Below the pieces are notes generated by a model, which saw only the letters and a program-made list of their open reading frames with translations, did not search any database and was not told the DNA's origin. DNA of 64,000 bases, taken from contig CALTUD010000015.1 in NCBI GenBank assembly GCA_943912335.1, positions 21,136-85,135 of the forward strand. The letters run 5' to 3'. Positions 15,820 to 25,338 of the stretch are shown piece by piece. Each line of letters begins with the position of its first letter. Within the stretch, counting starts at the first letter, position 1. Made by a program: the position numbers and the translations under genes. The DNA comes from an uncultured Acetobacteraceae bacterium (GTDB lineage Bacteria > Pseudomonadota > Alphaproteobacteria > Acetobacterales > Acetobacteraceae).

Positions 15820-17313
15820 TCAGACGTTCTGCAGGCCGAGCACCGGGGCCGTATCGGCACGGGTGCGTCGGCAGGCCTCGGCATCCTGACGCAGATCGAT
15901 GCCGTAGGTCGGGATGATCTGCTTCAGCTTCGGCAGCCAGGCCGCGTCCGTCAGATGGTCCTTGAAGCATTTCTCCAGCAGGGAGATGGCGATGAAGGCG
16001 GCGGTGGAGGCGCCGGGCGATGCGCCGAGCAGGGCGACGATGGAATTGTCGTGGTTGCCCAGCAATTCGGTGCCGAACACCAGCTCGCCGCCGCCATGCC
16101 CGTCGGGCTTGATGATCTGCACGCGCTGACCGGCGACGGCTTCCTCCCAATCGTTCTCATCGGCATCGGGATAGAAGGTTTGCAGGGTCTCGAACTTTTG
16201 GTGCGGCGTCTGCACGACCTGGCCGACGAGATATTCCTCGAGCTGGAACGAGTGCGCGGCCACGTCGAGCAGCGGGCCGAGATTGCCCAGGCGGATCGAC
16301 TTGAACAGATCGAGCAGCGAGCCTTCCTTCAGGAACTTGGTCGAGAAGCCGGCATAGGGCCCGAACAGCACCGAATGCTCTCCGCCAACCACGCGCATGT
16401 CGAGATGCGGCACCGACATTGGCGGCGAACCATGCGCGGCCTTGCCGTAGACCTTCACGTGGTGCCGTTTGGCGACCTCAGGCTTGTTGCAGCGGAGCCA
16501 GACGCCGGACACGGGGAAGCCGGCATAGCCGTGCGCTTCGGGGATGCCTGAGCGCTGGATCAGCGTCAGCGCCGCGCCGCCTGCGCCGACGAACACGAAG
16601 CCGGCGGACAGGGTGGTCTTCTCGCCGCTCCGCTTGTCGGTGGCGCGGACGGTCCAGCGCCCGTCATCCTCGCGCGCAAGGCCATCGACCTCGTGCTGGT
16701 AGAAGATCGACGCGGCGCCGTCGCGGCCGAGATGGCCAATCAGCGCGTGGGTGAGGGCGCCGTAATCGACATCCGCACCGGTCGCCATGCGGGTGGCGGC
16801 GACGGGGTCGCTTGGGTCGCGGCCCTGCATGACCAGGGGGGCCCAGTCGGCAATGGCGGCGGCCTCGTCGGTGAACTCCATGCCCGCGAAGCAGTGATGC
16901 GCGCTCATCTCCGCGTGGCGCTTGCGAAGGAAGGCGACGTCGTCATGGCCGACCACGAAGCTCATATGCGGGCAGGAGCGGATGAACGCAGCTGGGTCGG
17001 CGATGGCCCCGCTCCGGATCAGATGGGTCCAGAGCTGACGTGACAGGTCGAACTCGACATTCACCTCCAGTGCCTTGGAGATGTCGACCGAGCCGTCCGG
17101 TTTCTGCGGTGTGTAGTTCAGCTCGCAGTTGGCGGCGTGGCCGGTGCCGGCATTGTTGTAGCCCTGCGAGCTTTCCAGTCCGCAATCTTCGAGCCGTTCC
17201 AGAATGGCGATGCGCAGGCCGGGGTCGAGCTCATGCAGCAGCGTGCCGACGGTGGCGCTCATGATGCCGGCGCCGATCAGGACGATATCGTAATGGGTGG
17301 CGGTGTCGGACAT
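15820..17313 (-). CDS. mqo: Malate:quinone oxidoreductase
   Basis: Mqo is a peripheral membrane FAD enzyme that oxidises malate to oxaloacetate and reduces quinone, bypassing NAD-dependent malate dehydrogenase. The 497-residue protein has the FAD-binding DIVLIGAGIMSATVGTLL (about residues 9-26), ESSQGYNNAGTGHAANCELN, CPHMSFVVG and a C-terminal LLGASPGAST. It sits between a cupin gene and fumC on the minus strand with short gaps (15 and 11 bp), so the three are likely one operon. Confidence 0.95.
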   Translation of the reverse strand: MSDTATHYDIVLIGAGIMSATVGTLLHELDPGLRIAILERLEDCGLESSQGYNNAGTGHAANCELNYTPQKPDGSVDISKALEVNVEFDLSRQLWTHLIRSGAIADPAAFIRSCPHMSFVVGHDDVAFLRKRHAEMSAHHCFAGMEFTDEAAAIADWAPLVMQGRDPSDPVAATRMATGADVDYGALTHALIGHLGRDGAASIFYQHEVDGLAREDDGRWTVRATDKRSGEKTTLSAGFVFVGAGGAALTLIQRSGIPEAHGYAGFPVSGVWLRCNKPEVAKRHHVKVYGKAAHGSPPMSVPHLDMRVVGGEHSVLFGPYAGFSTKFLKEGSLLDLFKSIRLGNLGPLLDVAAHSFQLEEYLVGQVVQTPHQKFETLQTFYPDADENDWEEAVAGQRVQIIKPDGHGGGELVFGTELLGNHDNSIVALLGASPGASTAAFIAISLLEKCFKDHLTDAAWLPKLKQIIPTYGIDLRQDAEACRRTRADTAPVLGLQNV

Positions 17314-17328
17314 GATCGTTTCCTCCGC

Positions 17329-17715
17329 TCAGCTCTTCTGGAAACGCAGGTTGGTGCCGTCCTTATAGACGACATAGGCGCGGCGCCAGGGCTCGTCGCC
17401 GATCAGCCGCCATTTGTGGCCGGTGCCGGTATTGTCCTGCGCCAGCAATACGTCGCCGGGGCGGATGGTGAAGGTGGCGCCGCTTTTGGTCTCGAACTCG
17501 AGCGTGCCGGCGAGGGTCAGCACGTAGCGGGGCACCGGATCCTGGTGCCATTCGAACGATCCGCCGGATGCGGTTTCCCGGAAGGAAATCTCGACCGCTT
17601 CGCTGGGCTTGCCGATGAAATCGCCGCGCTCGCCTTCGTCGAGCACGATCCGGCCCTCCTCGAACAAGGAGTTGCCGTCGTCTCCGGTCCACATCCTGAC
17701 GCAACGGATCGCCAT
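17329..17715 (-). CDS. Small cupin-domain protein
   Basis: A 128-residue single-domain cupin: SFEWHQDPVPRYVLTLAGTL (motif 1 with His and Glu positions partly kept) and IRPGDVLLAQDNTGTGHKWR (motif 2 with a late His). Such proteins bind metals or small acids; the function here is unknown. The frame is open upstream, but ATG 17715 has GGAGAG seven bases before it. It is the first gene of the cupin-mqo-fumC group, hinting at a link to malate metabolism or its control. Confidence 0.7.
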   Translation of the reverse strand: MAIRCVRMWTGDDGNSLFEEGRIVLDEGERGDFIGKPSEAVEISFRETASGGSFEWHQDPVPRYVLTLAGTLEFETKSGATFTIRPGDVLLAQDNTGTGHKWRLIGDEPWRRAYVVYKDGTNLRFQKS

Positions 17716-18393
17716 GCCGATCTCTCCGGTCTTGTCCCGGAATATGCCCGGGGGGTTGAGGGGGCGAGCGCGTTCGCGCCCGGCGCCGGCCGTTCGCGGC
17801 GGCTGCAACACGAGGCCTGCAACCGTTCTTCGTGGCGATGGTTGCGCTGGAATAGTCCGAGAAACCAAAACTATTCTGTAAAAACGATGCAATGCGGTCG
17901 ACTTTTTTGATTTCAGCGTGCGTTATGACAACGCAGGATCAGCGGCGTGAGCATCGTCCGTGCCAGGCGTGCTGCGTCATGATCGAACTATGCGCATATC
18001 CGTCGCAAGGCGGTGGGGAAATATCCTTGCAGAAAATCCAGGCTCGACAATGGGTTGCTGGAAGGCGATCTGTCGATTGGACCGCCGCTGCCGCCGGATG
18101 TCACGACGGTCGGAGATGCCGTCCTGTTTAGGAAGATCCCGGGGCAAGATGCGGGCGGGAGATCAGATGATGATCCGATCTTGGTATTGGAGCGATACTG
18201 TTCTCGTCATCCAAGTAAAGCGAGTGTAAACGAACACAACCTCTGCCGCAGTCGGGACGGTGTCGTTTCCCGGGACGCGTTCTGAAGTGTGCTCCCAAAC
18301 CGGACCAGCGAGCGGTGAGCTCCATGAGCCGTCCGGCTTGGAGGTGGCAAGGCGGCTGAGGTTGGTCTGCGTGAGGCCTGCTTCTGAAACCGG
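17716..18393. other. 678-bp lower-GC stretch without a convincing gene
   Basis: This gap between the starts of the cupin-mqo-fumC group and the end of rsmA holds only short frames with no recognisable protein (longest about 65-90 residues, on both strands). It includes A/T-richer patches such as the one near 17865-17915. It must contain the promoter of the minus-strand cupin group. The remainder could be a decayed gene or mobile-element remnant. No terminal repeats or transposase motif were found. Confidence 0.5.
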
Positions 18394-19227
18394 CTAGAGC
18401 AGCCGTGCGAGGCGATCGAATTCAGAGATGTCCAGCGTTTCCGCCCGGCGCTGTCCGTCGATGCCGGCGCGGTCGAGCAGGGCTTCTCCGCCGAGGCTCT
18501 TGAGCGAGCCGCGCAGCATCTTGCGGCGCTGGCCGAAGGCGGCGGCGGTCAGGCGTTCCATGGCCGAGAACAGTGCCGGCGTCGGTTGTTCGGCGTGCGG
18601 GCGGAGCCCGACCACGGCGGAGAATACCTTGGGCGGCGGCGAAAACGCACCGGGCGGGATGCGCGTGAGCAGGGCCGTGTCGCAGCACCATTGCGACAGC
18701 ACGGCGAGGCGGCCGTAATGGTCGGAATCCGGCGCGGCGACGATGCGCTCGGCCACTTCGAGCTGGAACATCAGCGTCAGCCGCTCCCAGTCGGCGGCGC
18801 GCCGGAGCCAGCCGACCAGAAGCGGCGTGCCGACATTATAGGGCAGGTTGGCGACGATCTGACGTGGCGCCGGGCAGAGCGTGGCGAGATCGAGCCGTGT
18901 CGCGTCGGCCTGGATCAGGCGCAGCCGGTCCGGCTGGCCGTCCGCCGCCATGGCCTGGCGCAGAGCCTCGATGACCAGAACGGCGCGTTCGTCCACCTCC
19001 ACCGCGGAAACGGTCTCGGCCGGCGTGCCGAGCAGCGCGCGGGTGAGACCGCCCGGGCCGGGACCGACCTCGACCACGTGGCGCCCGCGCAGATCCCCGG
19101 CCAGGGCGGCGATGCGTGCGATCAGGGCCGGGTCGAGCAGGAAATGCTGACCGAGCGATTTGCGCGCGTCGAGCCCATGTTCGGCAAGGACGTCGCGCAG
19201 GCTGGGCAGGCCGCGCGGCAGGCTCAT
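18394..19227 (-). CDS. rsmA: 16S rRNA dimethyladenosine transferase
   Basis: RsmA (KsgA) dimethylates two adjacent adenosines in the 3' hairpin of 16S rRNA late in 30S assembly. The 277-residue enzyme has KSLGQHFLLD (about residues 23-32), the SAM loop VVEVGPGPGGLTRALL (about 51-66), the catalytic-region motif NLPYNVGTPLL (about 125-135), and a C-terminal AFGQRRKMLRGSLKSL. It ends the lptF-lptG-lptD-surA-rsmA series. The pdxA gene often found between surA and rsmA is missing here. Confidence 0.96.
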   Translation of the reverse strand: MSLPRGLPSLRDVLAEHGLDARKSLGQHFLLDPALIARIAALAGDLRGRHVVEVGPGPGGLTRALLGTPAETVSAVEVDERAVLVIEALRQAMAADGQPDRLRLIQADATRLDLATLCPAPRQIVANLPYNVGTPLLVGWLRRAADWERLTLMFQLEVAERIVAAPDSDHYGRLAVLSQWCCDTALLTRIPPGAFSPPPKVFSAVVGLRPHAEQPTPALFSAMERLTAAAFGQRRKMLRGSLKSLGGEALLDRAGIDGQRRAETLDISEFDRLARLL

Positions 19228-19240
19228 CGGAGCGGGGTCC

Positions 19241-20626
19241 TCAGGAGGGCTGCCGCATGTCGATCACCGCCTTGCGGTGCAGGTCGCGGTTGAGCTGACG
19301 CGAGACCAGCTCGACACGCTCGTTCAGGAGCTGGTCGGCGATGGCCTCGGTGTTGAGATCGGCGCGGTTCTTCTGGCTGCGCGAGCAGACCATGATCACG
19401 TCGATGCCGTCGCCGGAGACCAGCGGATGGCTTGCCTGATTGACCGGCAGATTGGTCAGCACGTTCGCCATTTGCGGGTTGAGACGGTCGAGCTCAACCG
19501 AGCCCGGATTGCCGGGGCGCTTCTCGCCGAACGTCTTGTTGGCCGCTTCGATGGCGGCGCAATCATGCGCGTCCTTGGCGAGTGCGGTGGCCTGTTGCAG
19601 CGCCTGTTCCTGTTGCGGCGTCGGCGCCTGCGGGTTCAGCGGGCTGCTGAACGGGATGAAGGCCTGGCGCAGATCGAGAACGGTGGTCATGTCCTTGCCC
19701 ACCTCCCTGCGCCCGGCCAGGGTGATGATGTCGTAGCCGCCCGCGACCCGGATCGGGTTGCTGATGGCGCCGACCGGCATGGTCTTGGCGAGCGCCACCA
19801 CCTCGGGATCGAGCGTGTCGGCACGGACCCAGCCAAGCGCGCCGCCTTCCAGCGCCGTCTGGCTCTGGCTGAACTGGGCCGCGACGATGGGGAAGGGCGC
19901 GCCGGCGCGGAGCTGCTGGATCACCGTGTCGGCGAATTTGAGCGCGTCGCCGCTGTTCTTGGGGTCCTCGACCGGAACGAAGATCTCGCTGATATTGAAC
20001 TCGGGCTGGCCTGTCTCGCTTTTGGTGGCGGCGATGCGCTGGCGGATATCGGCCGAGGTGATGCGGGCGCGGTCGCCGAGCTGTTCGCGCAGAACGCCGG
20101 TCCAGGCGAGCTGAACGCGGATCTGGTCGATCAGCGTGGTCATGGAAACGCCGTCCGCGGCGAGCTTGTCGCGCAGGGCGTTGGGCGGCATGCCGTTGCG
20201 CTTCTCGATATCGGCGATGGCGTTGGCGATCTGGGTCAGCGGGATGTTGATGTGACGCTGCTGGATTTCCTGCATGCGCAGCTTCTCGTCGATGAGCTGC
20301 CGCGTGATCTGCGGACGCAGGCGGTCCTGCACCTCGGCGTTCATCGGCAGGCCCGTGGACAGGGCGAACAGGCGGGCGCGATCGTCCACGTCGCGCTTGG
20401 TGATGATCTGGCCGTTCACCACCGCGACGATCTGGTCCTGGTCGGCCGGTCCCGCGGGCGCGGCGGCGGTCTTGGCGGCGGCGTGATCGTGCTTGTGCCG
20501 ATGGGCGGGGCTGCCGGTCTGGGCCATGGCCGCGCCCGAGGCGAGCAGGGCGGCGAGGCCCACGGCCGCGCAGAGCCGCGCGCGCAGCTTGAGGCCGTTG
20601 GAACGAGGGGCGCGCCTGGAGCTCAT
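19241..20626 (-). CDS. surA: SurA-like periplasmic peptidyl-prolyl isomerase/chaperone
   Basis: A 461-residue exported chaperone for outer-membrane proteins such as LptD. A signal peptide (ARLCAAVGLAALLASGAAMA) is followed by a His/Ala-rich linker. The SurA N-domain starts at IVAVVNGQIITKRDVDDRA. A parvulin domain follows from about FNISEIFVPVED to GGYDIITLAGRR, and a C-terminal region ends the protein. Only one parvulin domain is clear; E. coli SurA has two. It lies 18 bp after lptD, its main client. Confidence 0.9.
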   Translation of the reverse strand: MSSRRAPRSNGLKLRARLCAAVGLAALLASGAAMAQTGSPAHRHKHDHAAAKTAAAPAGPADQDQIVAVVNGQIITKRDVDDRARLFALSTGLPMNAEVQDRLRPQITRQLIDEKLRMQEIQQRHINIPLTQIANAIADIEKRNGMPPNALRDKLAADGVSMTTLIDQIRVQLAWTGVLREQLGDRARITSADIRQRIAATKSETGQPEFNISEIFVPVEDPKNSGDALKFADTVIQQLRAGAPFPIVAAQFSQSQTALEGGALGWVRADTLDPEVVALAKTMPVGAISNPIRVAGGYDIITLAGRREVGKDMTTVLDLRQAFIPFSSPLNPQAPTPQQEQALQQATALAKDAHDCAAIEAANKTFGEKRPGNPGSVELDRLNPQMANVLTNLPVNQASHPLVSGDGIDVIMVCSRSQKNRADLNTEAIADQLLNERVELVSRQLNRDLHRKAVIDMRQPS

Positions 20627-20644
20627 GATCGGTTCCTGGAAACT

Positions 20645-23002
20645 TCAGCCGTTCACCGGGAAGGTGCCGAGCGTCTTGAAGGTGAGGGTGAACAGGATGG
20701 AGGTGTCGCCGCTGTCGCCGTTGATGGTGGTGTAGCGGCGGTTGAAGGCGACGTCGAAGATGAAGCAGTCATTGGTGTAGGACGCATCGGTGCCGATGGC
20801 GACGAAGCGGTTGTTGGACAGGTCGCGGCGTGTATAGCCGGCGACATGCCATTGTTTCCAGGTCGAGGAAAGGCCGATCGTGCCTTCGTTGGTCGGGATC
20901 AGGTAAGCCTTGGGCGGCAGGCTCGTGTAGATGTTGTTGTTGTAATAATAATAGAAGCTGCGGCGGTTGTAGATGTAGCCGCCGGTGACCGAGAATAAAG
21001 GCACGCCGGCCGAGAACAGGCCGTCGGCGAAATTGGTTCGGCCGGTATTGTGGTCGAACCGGTCGCGGACGGTGAAATCGAGGTAACGTACCGGGGTGAA
21101 GCGCAAGCGCGCCACGATGTCCGAGGCATGGGTCTGCAGGCCGGTGTCGGGAAGCTGGTTGCGGTCGATATGTTCCTGCAGGCTTTCGCCCACCAGCGCA
21201 TCCACCTGACGCGACCCGAAGGTCCAGTTCGCGTGCAGGCCGTAATTGGCGCGCAGGCCGCCGTCGAGGCGGTCGGTGCCCTCGTGCCGGTTGATGTTGA
21301 ACAGCGTGCTGTCGGTGAATTCGTAGTCGAGGCTGTCTTCGTTCGGCATGTTGCGCGTACGGCTGTTGCCGTAGTTCGGCGCGGCGATGAGCTGGACGAT
21401 CGGCTCCAGGATCACCGAGCTGTTGCGCATGCTCTTGAGGAACGGCCAGTTCATCTTCAGCGCCGCCGTCGGCAGGGCCTGGGCGGTGGTGGCGGCGTTG
21501 ATGCCGGCGTAGTTCGGCAGCAGATCGAGCTTGGTGGCCTTGTAGACCGAGCTGTCGAGATGGGCCGTGAACACGAACATCTGGCCCCAGCGGTCGTGGA
21601 ACGGCCGGTCCCAGTTCAGGCTGATCTGTCCCCGTTGATCGGAGGTTCCGTTGGCGCGGTAGATGTTGAAGTCCGAGGTGCCGAGCGAGAAGCGGCCGCC
21701 GAGCCGGTCCGGCGTGCCGGTGAAGTAGTACTGATAGCGCGGCAGGACGAAGGGCAGCTCGCTCTGGTTGATGACGCCGGCGTTGAGGCCCTGGAAGGCG
21801 GTTCCGTCGATGCGCGAATAGGCGCCGGTGCCGAAGCCCTCGATATAGGCGTCGCTGGACAGGACGTCGGCGCCGTAGCCGGTGATGCGGTAGTCGCGCA
21901 TGTAGTTGGCGGAGGAGGCGAGGTTCACGTCGGCGCCGTAGCGCCAGTACTGGTTCCAGTTGAACTGGGCCTTGGCGAACACGTAGCCCTGCACCCCTTT
22001 GTCGTCCACGGCGGCGACATGGTTGCCGGTGGCAGTGTCGTAGGCGCCGGTCCTGGTGGTGTCGTAGGCGACGGCGCCGGTGATGCGCAGGATGCCGCTG
22101 TTGAAGTTGTGCCGGTACTGGGTGGTGAGCTGCGGCCCGGTGCGGGTCGAGAGCAGGGGCACGAACGTCGCGTCGCTTTCGCGATCGATGGCCCAGAAGT
22201 AGGGCAGGGTGATGTAGGTGCCGAGATACTTGTCGTGCGGCGAGATGTCGCCGAGCAGGAAGCCGCTCTGTCGCTTCACCGACGGATCCGGGGTGGAGAA
22301 GAACGGCAGGTAGCCGACCGGCAGGCCGAACATGTCGAGATAGACGTCGCGATATTCGATGCGCTTGTGTTCGAGGTCGTCGGTCGCGTCATAGGCGCGG
22401 ATCTGCCAGAAGGGCGGGTGTTCCGGGTGTTCGGCGCAGACCTTGCAGGCGGTGTAGACCACCCGCGACAGGTCGTTGACCTTGCCGTCGGTGCGTCGTG
22501 CGCCGTTGGCGGCCATCTTGCCGTTCATGGCCATGATGCCGCGCATGTCGGTCATCACGGCCTGACGCATGCCCTGGGTGAGTTCGGCGTAGTCGGAGAA
22601 CAGCACCTGGCCGTCCGGCTCGACGATCGCCACGTGCCCGGACGCGGCGGCGACGCCGCTGTTGCGGTCGTAGGTGACGCGGTCGGCGCGCAGCGCGTGG
22701 TCGTTCTGCCAGATCTCCACATGGCCGGTCCATGTGACGATGCCGCCCTTGCTGTCATAGGACACGCTGTCGGCGCGGAAGGTGACCGGCTCGTTGCGTT
22801 GCATCGGCGCGCCGCCATGGCCAGCACCGGGCATGGCGATCTGCGCGCGCGCGATCTCGAACGGCAGCCCGGCTAGGGACAGGCCGTACAGCCCGGCGCA
22901 GAGCAGCCGTTTGCGGAGCGACGGCGCCGCGAAGGCCGGCACCGGAGCGTGGCGCGAGGCCGGGAACGTCCTGGCGGACGGAGCGACGGTGCGACGGCGC
23001 AT
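20645..23002 (-). CDS. lptD: LPS-assembly outer membrane protein LptD
   Basis: LptD forms the outer-membrane channel that places LPS in the outer leaflet. The 785-residue precursor has a signal region (LCAGLYGLSLAGLPFEIARA), an LptA-like beta-jellyroll from about residue 75 (VTFRADSVSYDSKGG, NDHALRADRVTYDRNSG), and a long barrel rich in Tyr, Asn and Asp (for example LPYFWAIDRESDATFVPLL). Cysteines in the ACKVCAEH segment may serve the disulfides needed for assembly. ATG 23002 joins the lptG stop in a TGATG overlap; a longer frame upstream is rejected. Confidence 0.93.
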   Translation of the reverse strand: MRRRTVAPSARTFPASRHAPVPAFAAPSLRKRLLCAGLYGLSLAGLPFEIARAQIAMPGAGHGGAPMQRNEPVTFRADSVSYDSKGGIVTWTGHVEIWQNDHALRADRVTYDRNSGVAAASGHVAIVEPDGQVLFSDYAELTQGMRQAVMTDMRGIMAMNGKMAANGARRTDGKVNDLSRVVYTACKVCAEHPEHPPFWQIRAYDATDDLEHKRIEYRDVYLDMFGLPVGYLPFFSTPDPSVKRQSGFLLGDISPHDKYLGTYITLPYFWAIDRESDATFVPLLSTRTGPQLTTQYRHNFNSGILRITGAVAYDTTRTGAYDTATGNHVAAVDDKGVQGYVFAKAQFNWNQYWRYGADVNLASSANYMRDYRITGYGADVLSSDAYIEGFGTGAYSRIDGTAFQGLNAGVINQSELPFVLPRYQYYFTGTPDRLGGRFSLGTSDFNIYRANGTSDQRGQISLNWDRPFHDRWGQMFVFTAHLDSSVYKATKLDLLPNYAGINAATTAQALPTAALKMNWPFLKSMRNSSVILEPIVQLIAAPNYGNSRTRNMPNEDSLDYEFTDSTLFNINRHEGTDRLDGGLRANYGLHANWTFGSRQVDALVGESLQEHIDRNQLPDTGLQTHASDIVARLRFTPVRYLDFTVRDRFDHNTGRTNFADGLFSAGVPLFSVTGGYIYNRRSFYYYYNNNIYTSLPPKAYLIPTNEGTIGLSSTWKQWHVAGYTRRDLSNNRFVAIGTDASYTNDCFIFDVAFNRRYTTINGDSGDTSILFTLTFKTLGTFPVNG

Positions 23003-24114
23003 CAGCCATCCTCCAGGTGCAGCAGAAGAGCGATGGCGAGCAGAAGACCCGCGGCGGCGGGCGCCCAGGCGGCCATGAGCGGCGGCAGGGCGCCGGACTG
23101 GCCGAACTGTTCCGCCACCTTGGACACGGTGAAGAGAAGGAAACCGGCGCCCACGCCGCTGCCGATCATGCGGGCGACGCCGCCGCGCCGGACCGGGCGC
23201 ATGGAGAAGCCGGCCGAAACCAGCGCCATGGTGCCGGCCAGGAGCGGCAGGGCCAGCAGAGACTGGAAGTGGAGCCTGTGGCGGATGGAGGAGAAGCCGG
23301 AGCGGTCCAGCAGCCGGATGAAGCTCGGCAGCGCCCAGACCGACAGCGTGTCGGGGGCGGCGAAGCTTTCCTGCACGCGCGAGACGGTGAGATCGGTGGG
23401 CAGGCTCATGTCGCCGACATGCACCGGCATGTGGTCGGGCACCACCGTGCTGGCATCCCTGAAATCCCATGCGCCCTTGTCGAGCCGCCCCGTGGCGGCC
23501 TCAACGCGCTGGAGCAGGCGATCGGCGTTGTCGAGCCGGAACACGCTGACCTGCCGGATCGACAGGGTGCCGTGCTTCAGCGACACGCCGCGGGCATGCA
23601 GGATGGCCACGCCGCCCGGTTGCAGGCCGGGATCGGATTGCCGCAGCCAGAGTTCGCCGCCGGCGAGATTCAGGCTGCCGCCGGAATTGCGCAGATAGAT
23701 GTTGTCCAGTGCTTCGGCCCGGGAATAGGTCGCGGCCGCCAGCGGGCTGATCAGCGTGGTGGCGATGAGGCCGACCGCCATGGCGCAGGCGAGCGGAGCG
23801 GCCAGGAACTGCCATGCGGAAATGCCGGCGGCGCGGGCCACGATCAGCTCGGAAGAGCGGGTCAAACGCCAGAAACACACGATTCCGCCCAGAAGCACGC
23901 CGAAGGGCAGGATCTGGATGCAGAAATACGGCAGATGCAGGGCGGCGATCTCCACCGCGAGGCTGGCCGGCACGTCCGGTCGGGTGGCGGCGCGGCGCAG
24001 CAGGTCGATGAAGTCGAACAGCGAGACGAGGCCGGTCAGCGAGGCGATCAGCGCCAGGATCGACAGGGTGAACTGGCGCGAGATGTAGAACGAGAGGGTG
24101 ATGGCGACGGGCAT
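23002..24114 (-). CDS. lptG: LPS export ABC transporter permease LptG
   Basis: LptG and LptF form the inner-membrane channel that LptB powers to extract LPS. The 370-residue protein has two N-terminal membrane helices (TLSILALIASLTGLVSLFDF), LPFGVLLGGIVCFWRLTRSSE with the coupling region, a periplasmic beta-jellyroll, and C-terminal helices including LLALPLLAGTMALVSAGFSM. Order and overlap with lptD support the call. Confidence 0.93.
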   Translation of the reverse strand: MPVAITLSFYISRQFTLSILALIASLTGLVSLFDFIDLLRRAATRPDVPASLAVEIAALHLPYFCIQILPFGVLLGGIVCFWRLTRSSELIVARAAGISAWQFLAAPLACAMAVGLIATTLISPLAAATYSRAEALDNIYLRNSGGSLNLAGGELWLRQSDPGLQPGGVAILHARGVSLKHGTLSIRQVSVFRLDNADRLLQRVEAATGRLDKGAWDFRDASTVVPDHMPVHVGDMSLPTDLTVSRVQESFAAPDTLSVWALPSFIRLLDRSGFSSIRHRLHFQSLLALPLLAGTMALVSAGFSMRPVRRGGVARMIGSGVGAGFLLFTVSKVAEQFGQSGALPPLMAAWAPAAAGLLLAIALLLHLEDG

Positions 24115-24124
24115 GGCGGCGGCC

Positions 24125-25270
24125 TCAGGCGACCGCTCGGCCGGCGCGGGAAGCGCCGGTCTCGCGCTGCTGCCGCAGTTCCGGCCAGAACAGGTAGGCG
24201 GCGCAAAGCAGGCCGGGCAGGATCGCCTGGAGCCAGATCAGCGGGATCAGCGCGGCGTTGCGCGCGGCCACGCTCTGCACCACGAGACCCAGTGCCAGCA
24301 GCCCGACCACGCTGCCGATGGCGGCCATCGGCCTTCCGTAGCCGCCATGGCGGGAGAAGCCGCCTGCCAGCACCGCGACCAGAGCGACCATGGTGAAGGA
24401 AAAGGCGGTGAGCGGCGCAGTGAGGCGACGGTGCGCTTCCACCAGGAACTTGCCGCGGTCGCGCGGCTGCACGAACCGCGGATCGGGGTGGAACAGCTCG
24501 CCCAGGGACATCTCGGTGGAGTCGCGATAGCGCACGTCGTCGCTCTTGTTGGCCGAGGCGAGATCGATGGTGTTCTGCGCGAAGGTGAGCACGTTGAGGC
24601 GGCCGGTCTTGCGGTCGATCTCCTGGCGGGACCCGTCGAACAGCACCACCTTGGGCACGTCGCCGTTGGCTTCCAGATGGCCGTGCTCGGCCAGGATGGT
24701 GGCATGCACCGCCTTCTGCCGGTCGTCTTCCACCATGATGCCGCGCAGCGTGCCGTCCTTGTCCCGCGCGCGGATATACACGGTCATGGTCGGCGAAACC
24801 TGGGTGAAGACGCCTTCCTGCAGCAGGAAGGCGGCCATCTTGTTGCGGATCTCGAACTCGTATTCCCGGAATCGGTGATAGGAAGCCGGAACGATCCATA
24901 TGTTCAGGACGTAGGACAGCAGAACCGCGATGGTGGTGCAGTAGAGCGCCGGCCGCGCGATCCGCGATGGAGCCAACCCTGCCGCCCGCATCACCGTCAG
25001 CTCGCGATCCCCGGACAGGCGCTGGTAGACGAACTGCGCGACCACGAAGGTGGTGATCGGCAGGATGACCGCCACGAAATTGGGGATCAGCAATCCGGTC
25101 AGTTCCAGGAACACCCGGAGCGACAGACCCCGGTCGATCACCAAGCTCACGAAGCGGAGCGACTGGGTCAGCCAGATCAGCATGGCCAACCCGCCCGTGG
25201 TCGCGGCCAGGGCGACCAGGAGCTGGCGCAGCACGTACTTGTCCAGGCGACTGACGGAAAACCGCTTCAT
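24125..25270 (-). CDS. lptF: LPS export ABC transporter permease LptF
   Basis: A 381-residue partner of LptG. The N-terminus SRLDKYVLRQLLVALAATTG, then SGDRELTVMRAAGLAPSRIA (the coupling-helix region that contacts LptB), the periplasmic jellyroll and FSFTMVALVAVLAG are family features. GGAAGAGG precedes ATG 25270. It heads the minus-strand operon and is divergent from the cardiolipin-synthase-like gene across 68 bp, so the promoters lie close together. lptB is not in the window. Confidence 0.93.
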   Translation of the reverse strand: MKRFSVSRLDKYVLRQLLVALAATTGGLAMLIWLTQSLRFVSLVIDRGLSLRVFLELTGLLIPNFVAVILPITTFVVAQFVYQRLSGDRELTVMRAAGLAPSRIARPALYCTTIAVLLSYVLNIWIVPASYHRFREYEFEIRNKMAAFLLQEGVFTQVSPTMTVYIRARDKDGTLRGIMVEDDRQKAVHATILAEHGHLEANGDVPKVVLFDGSRQEIDRKTGRLNVLTFAQNTIDLASANKSDDVRYRDSTEMSLGELFHPDPRFVQPRDRGKFLVEAHRRLTAPLTAFSFTMVALVAVLAGGFSRHGGYGRPMAAIGSVVGLLALGLVVQSVAARNAALIPLIWLQAILPGLLCAAYLFWPELRQQRETGASRAGRAVA

Positions 25271-25338
25271 GCCTCTTCCTACCCTTCCCGGGGGTTCGGC
25301 AAAAGTGCCCGCCTCCCCGGCCGGCTCGGGGTCTTGTT

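Noticed and set aside
18128..18325. A 65-codon minus-strand frame in the gap before rsmA
   Set aside because: Basic, low-complexity product with no recognised domain, ribosome site or coding bias.
19160..20998. Open frame of about 612 codons antisense to surA and rsmA
   Set aside because: Composition is typical of a GC-skew shadow (His/Asp/Gly-rich) and the opposite strand encodes recognisable SurA and RsmA.
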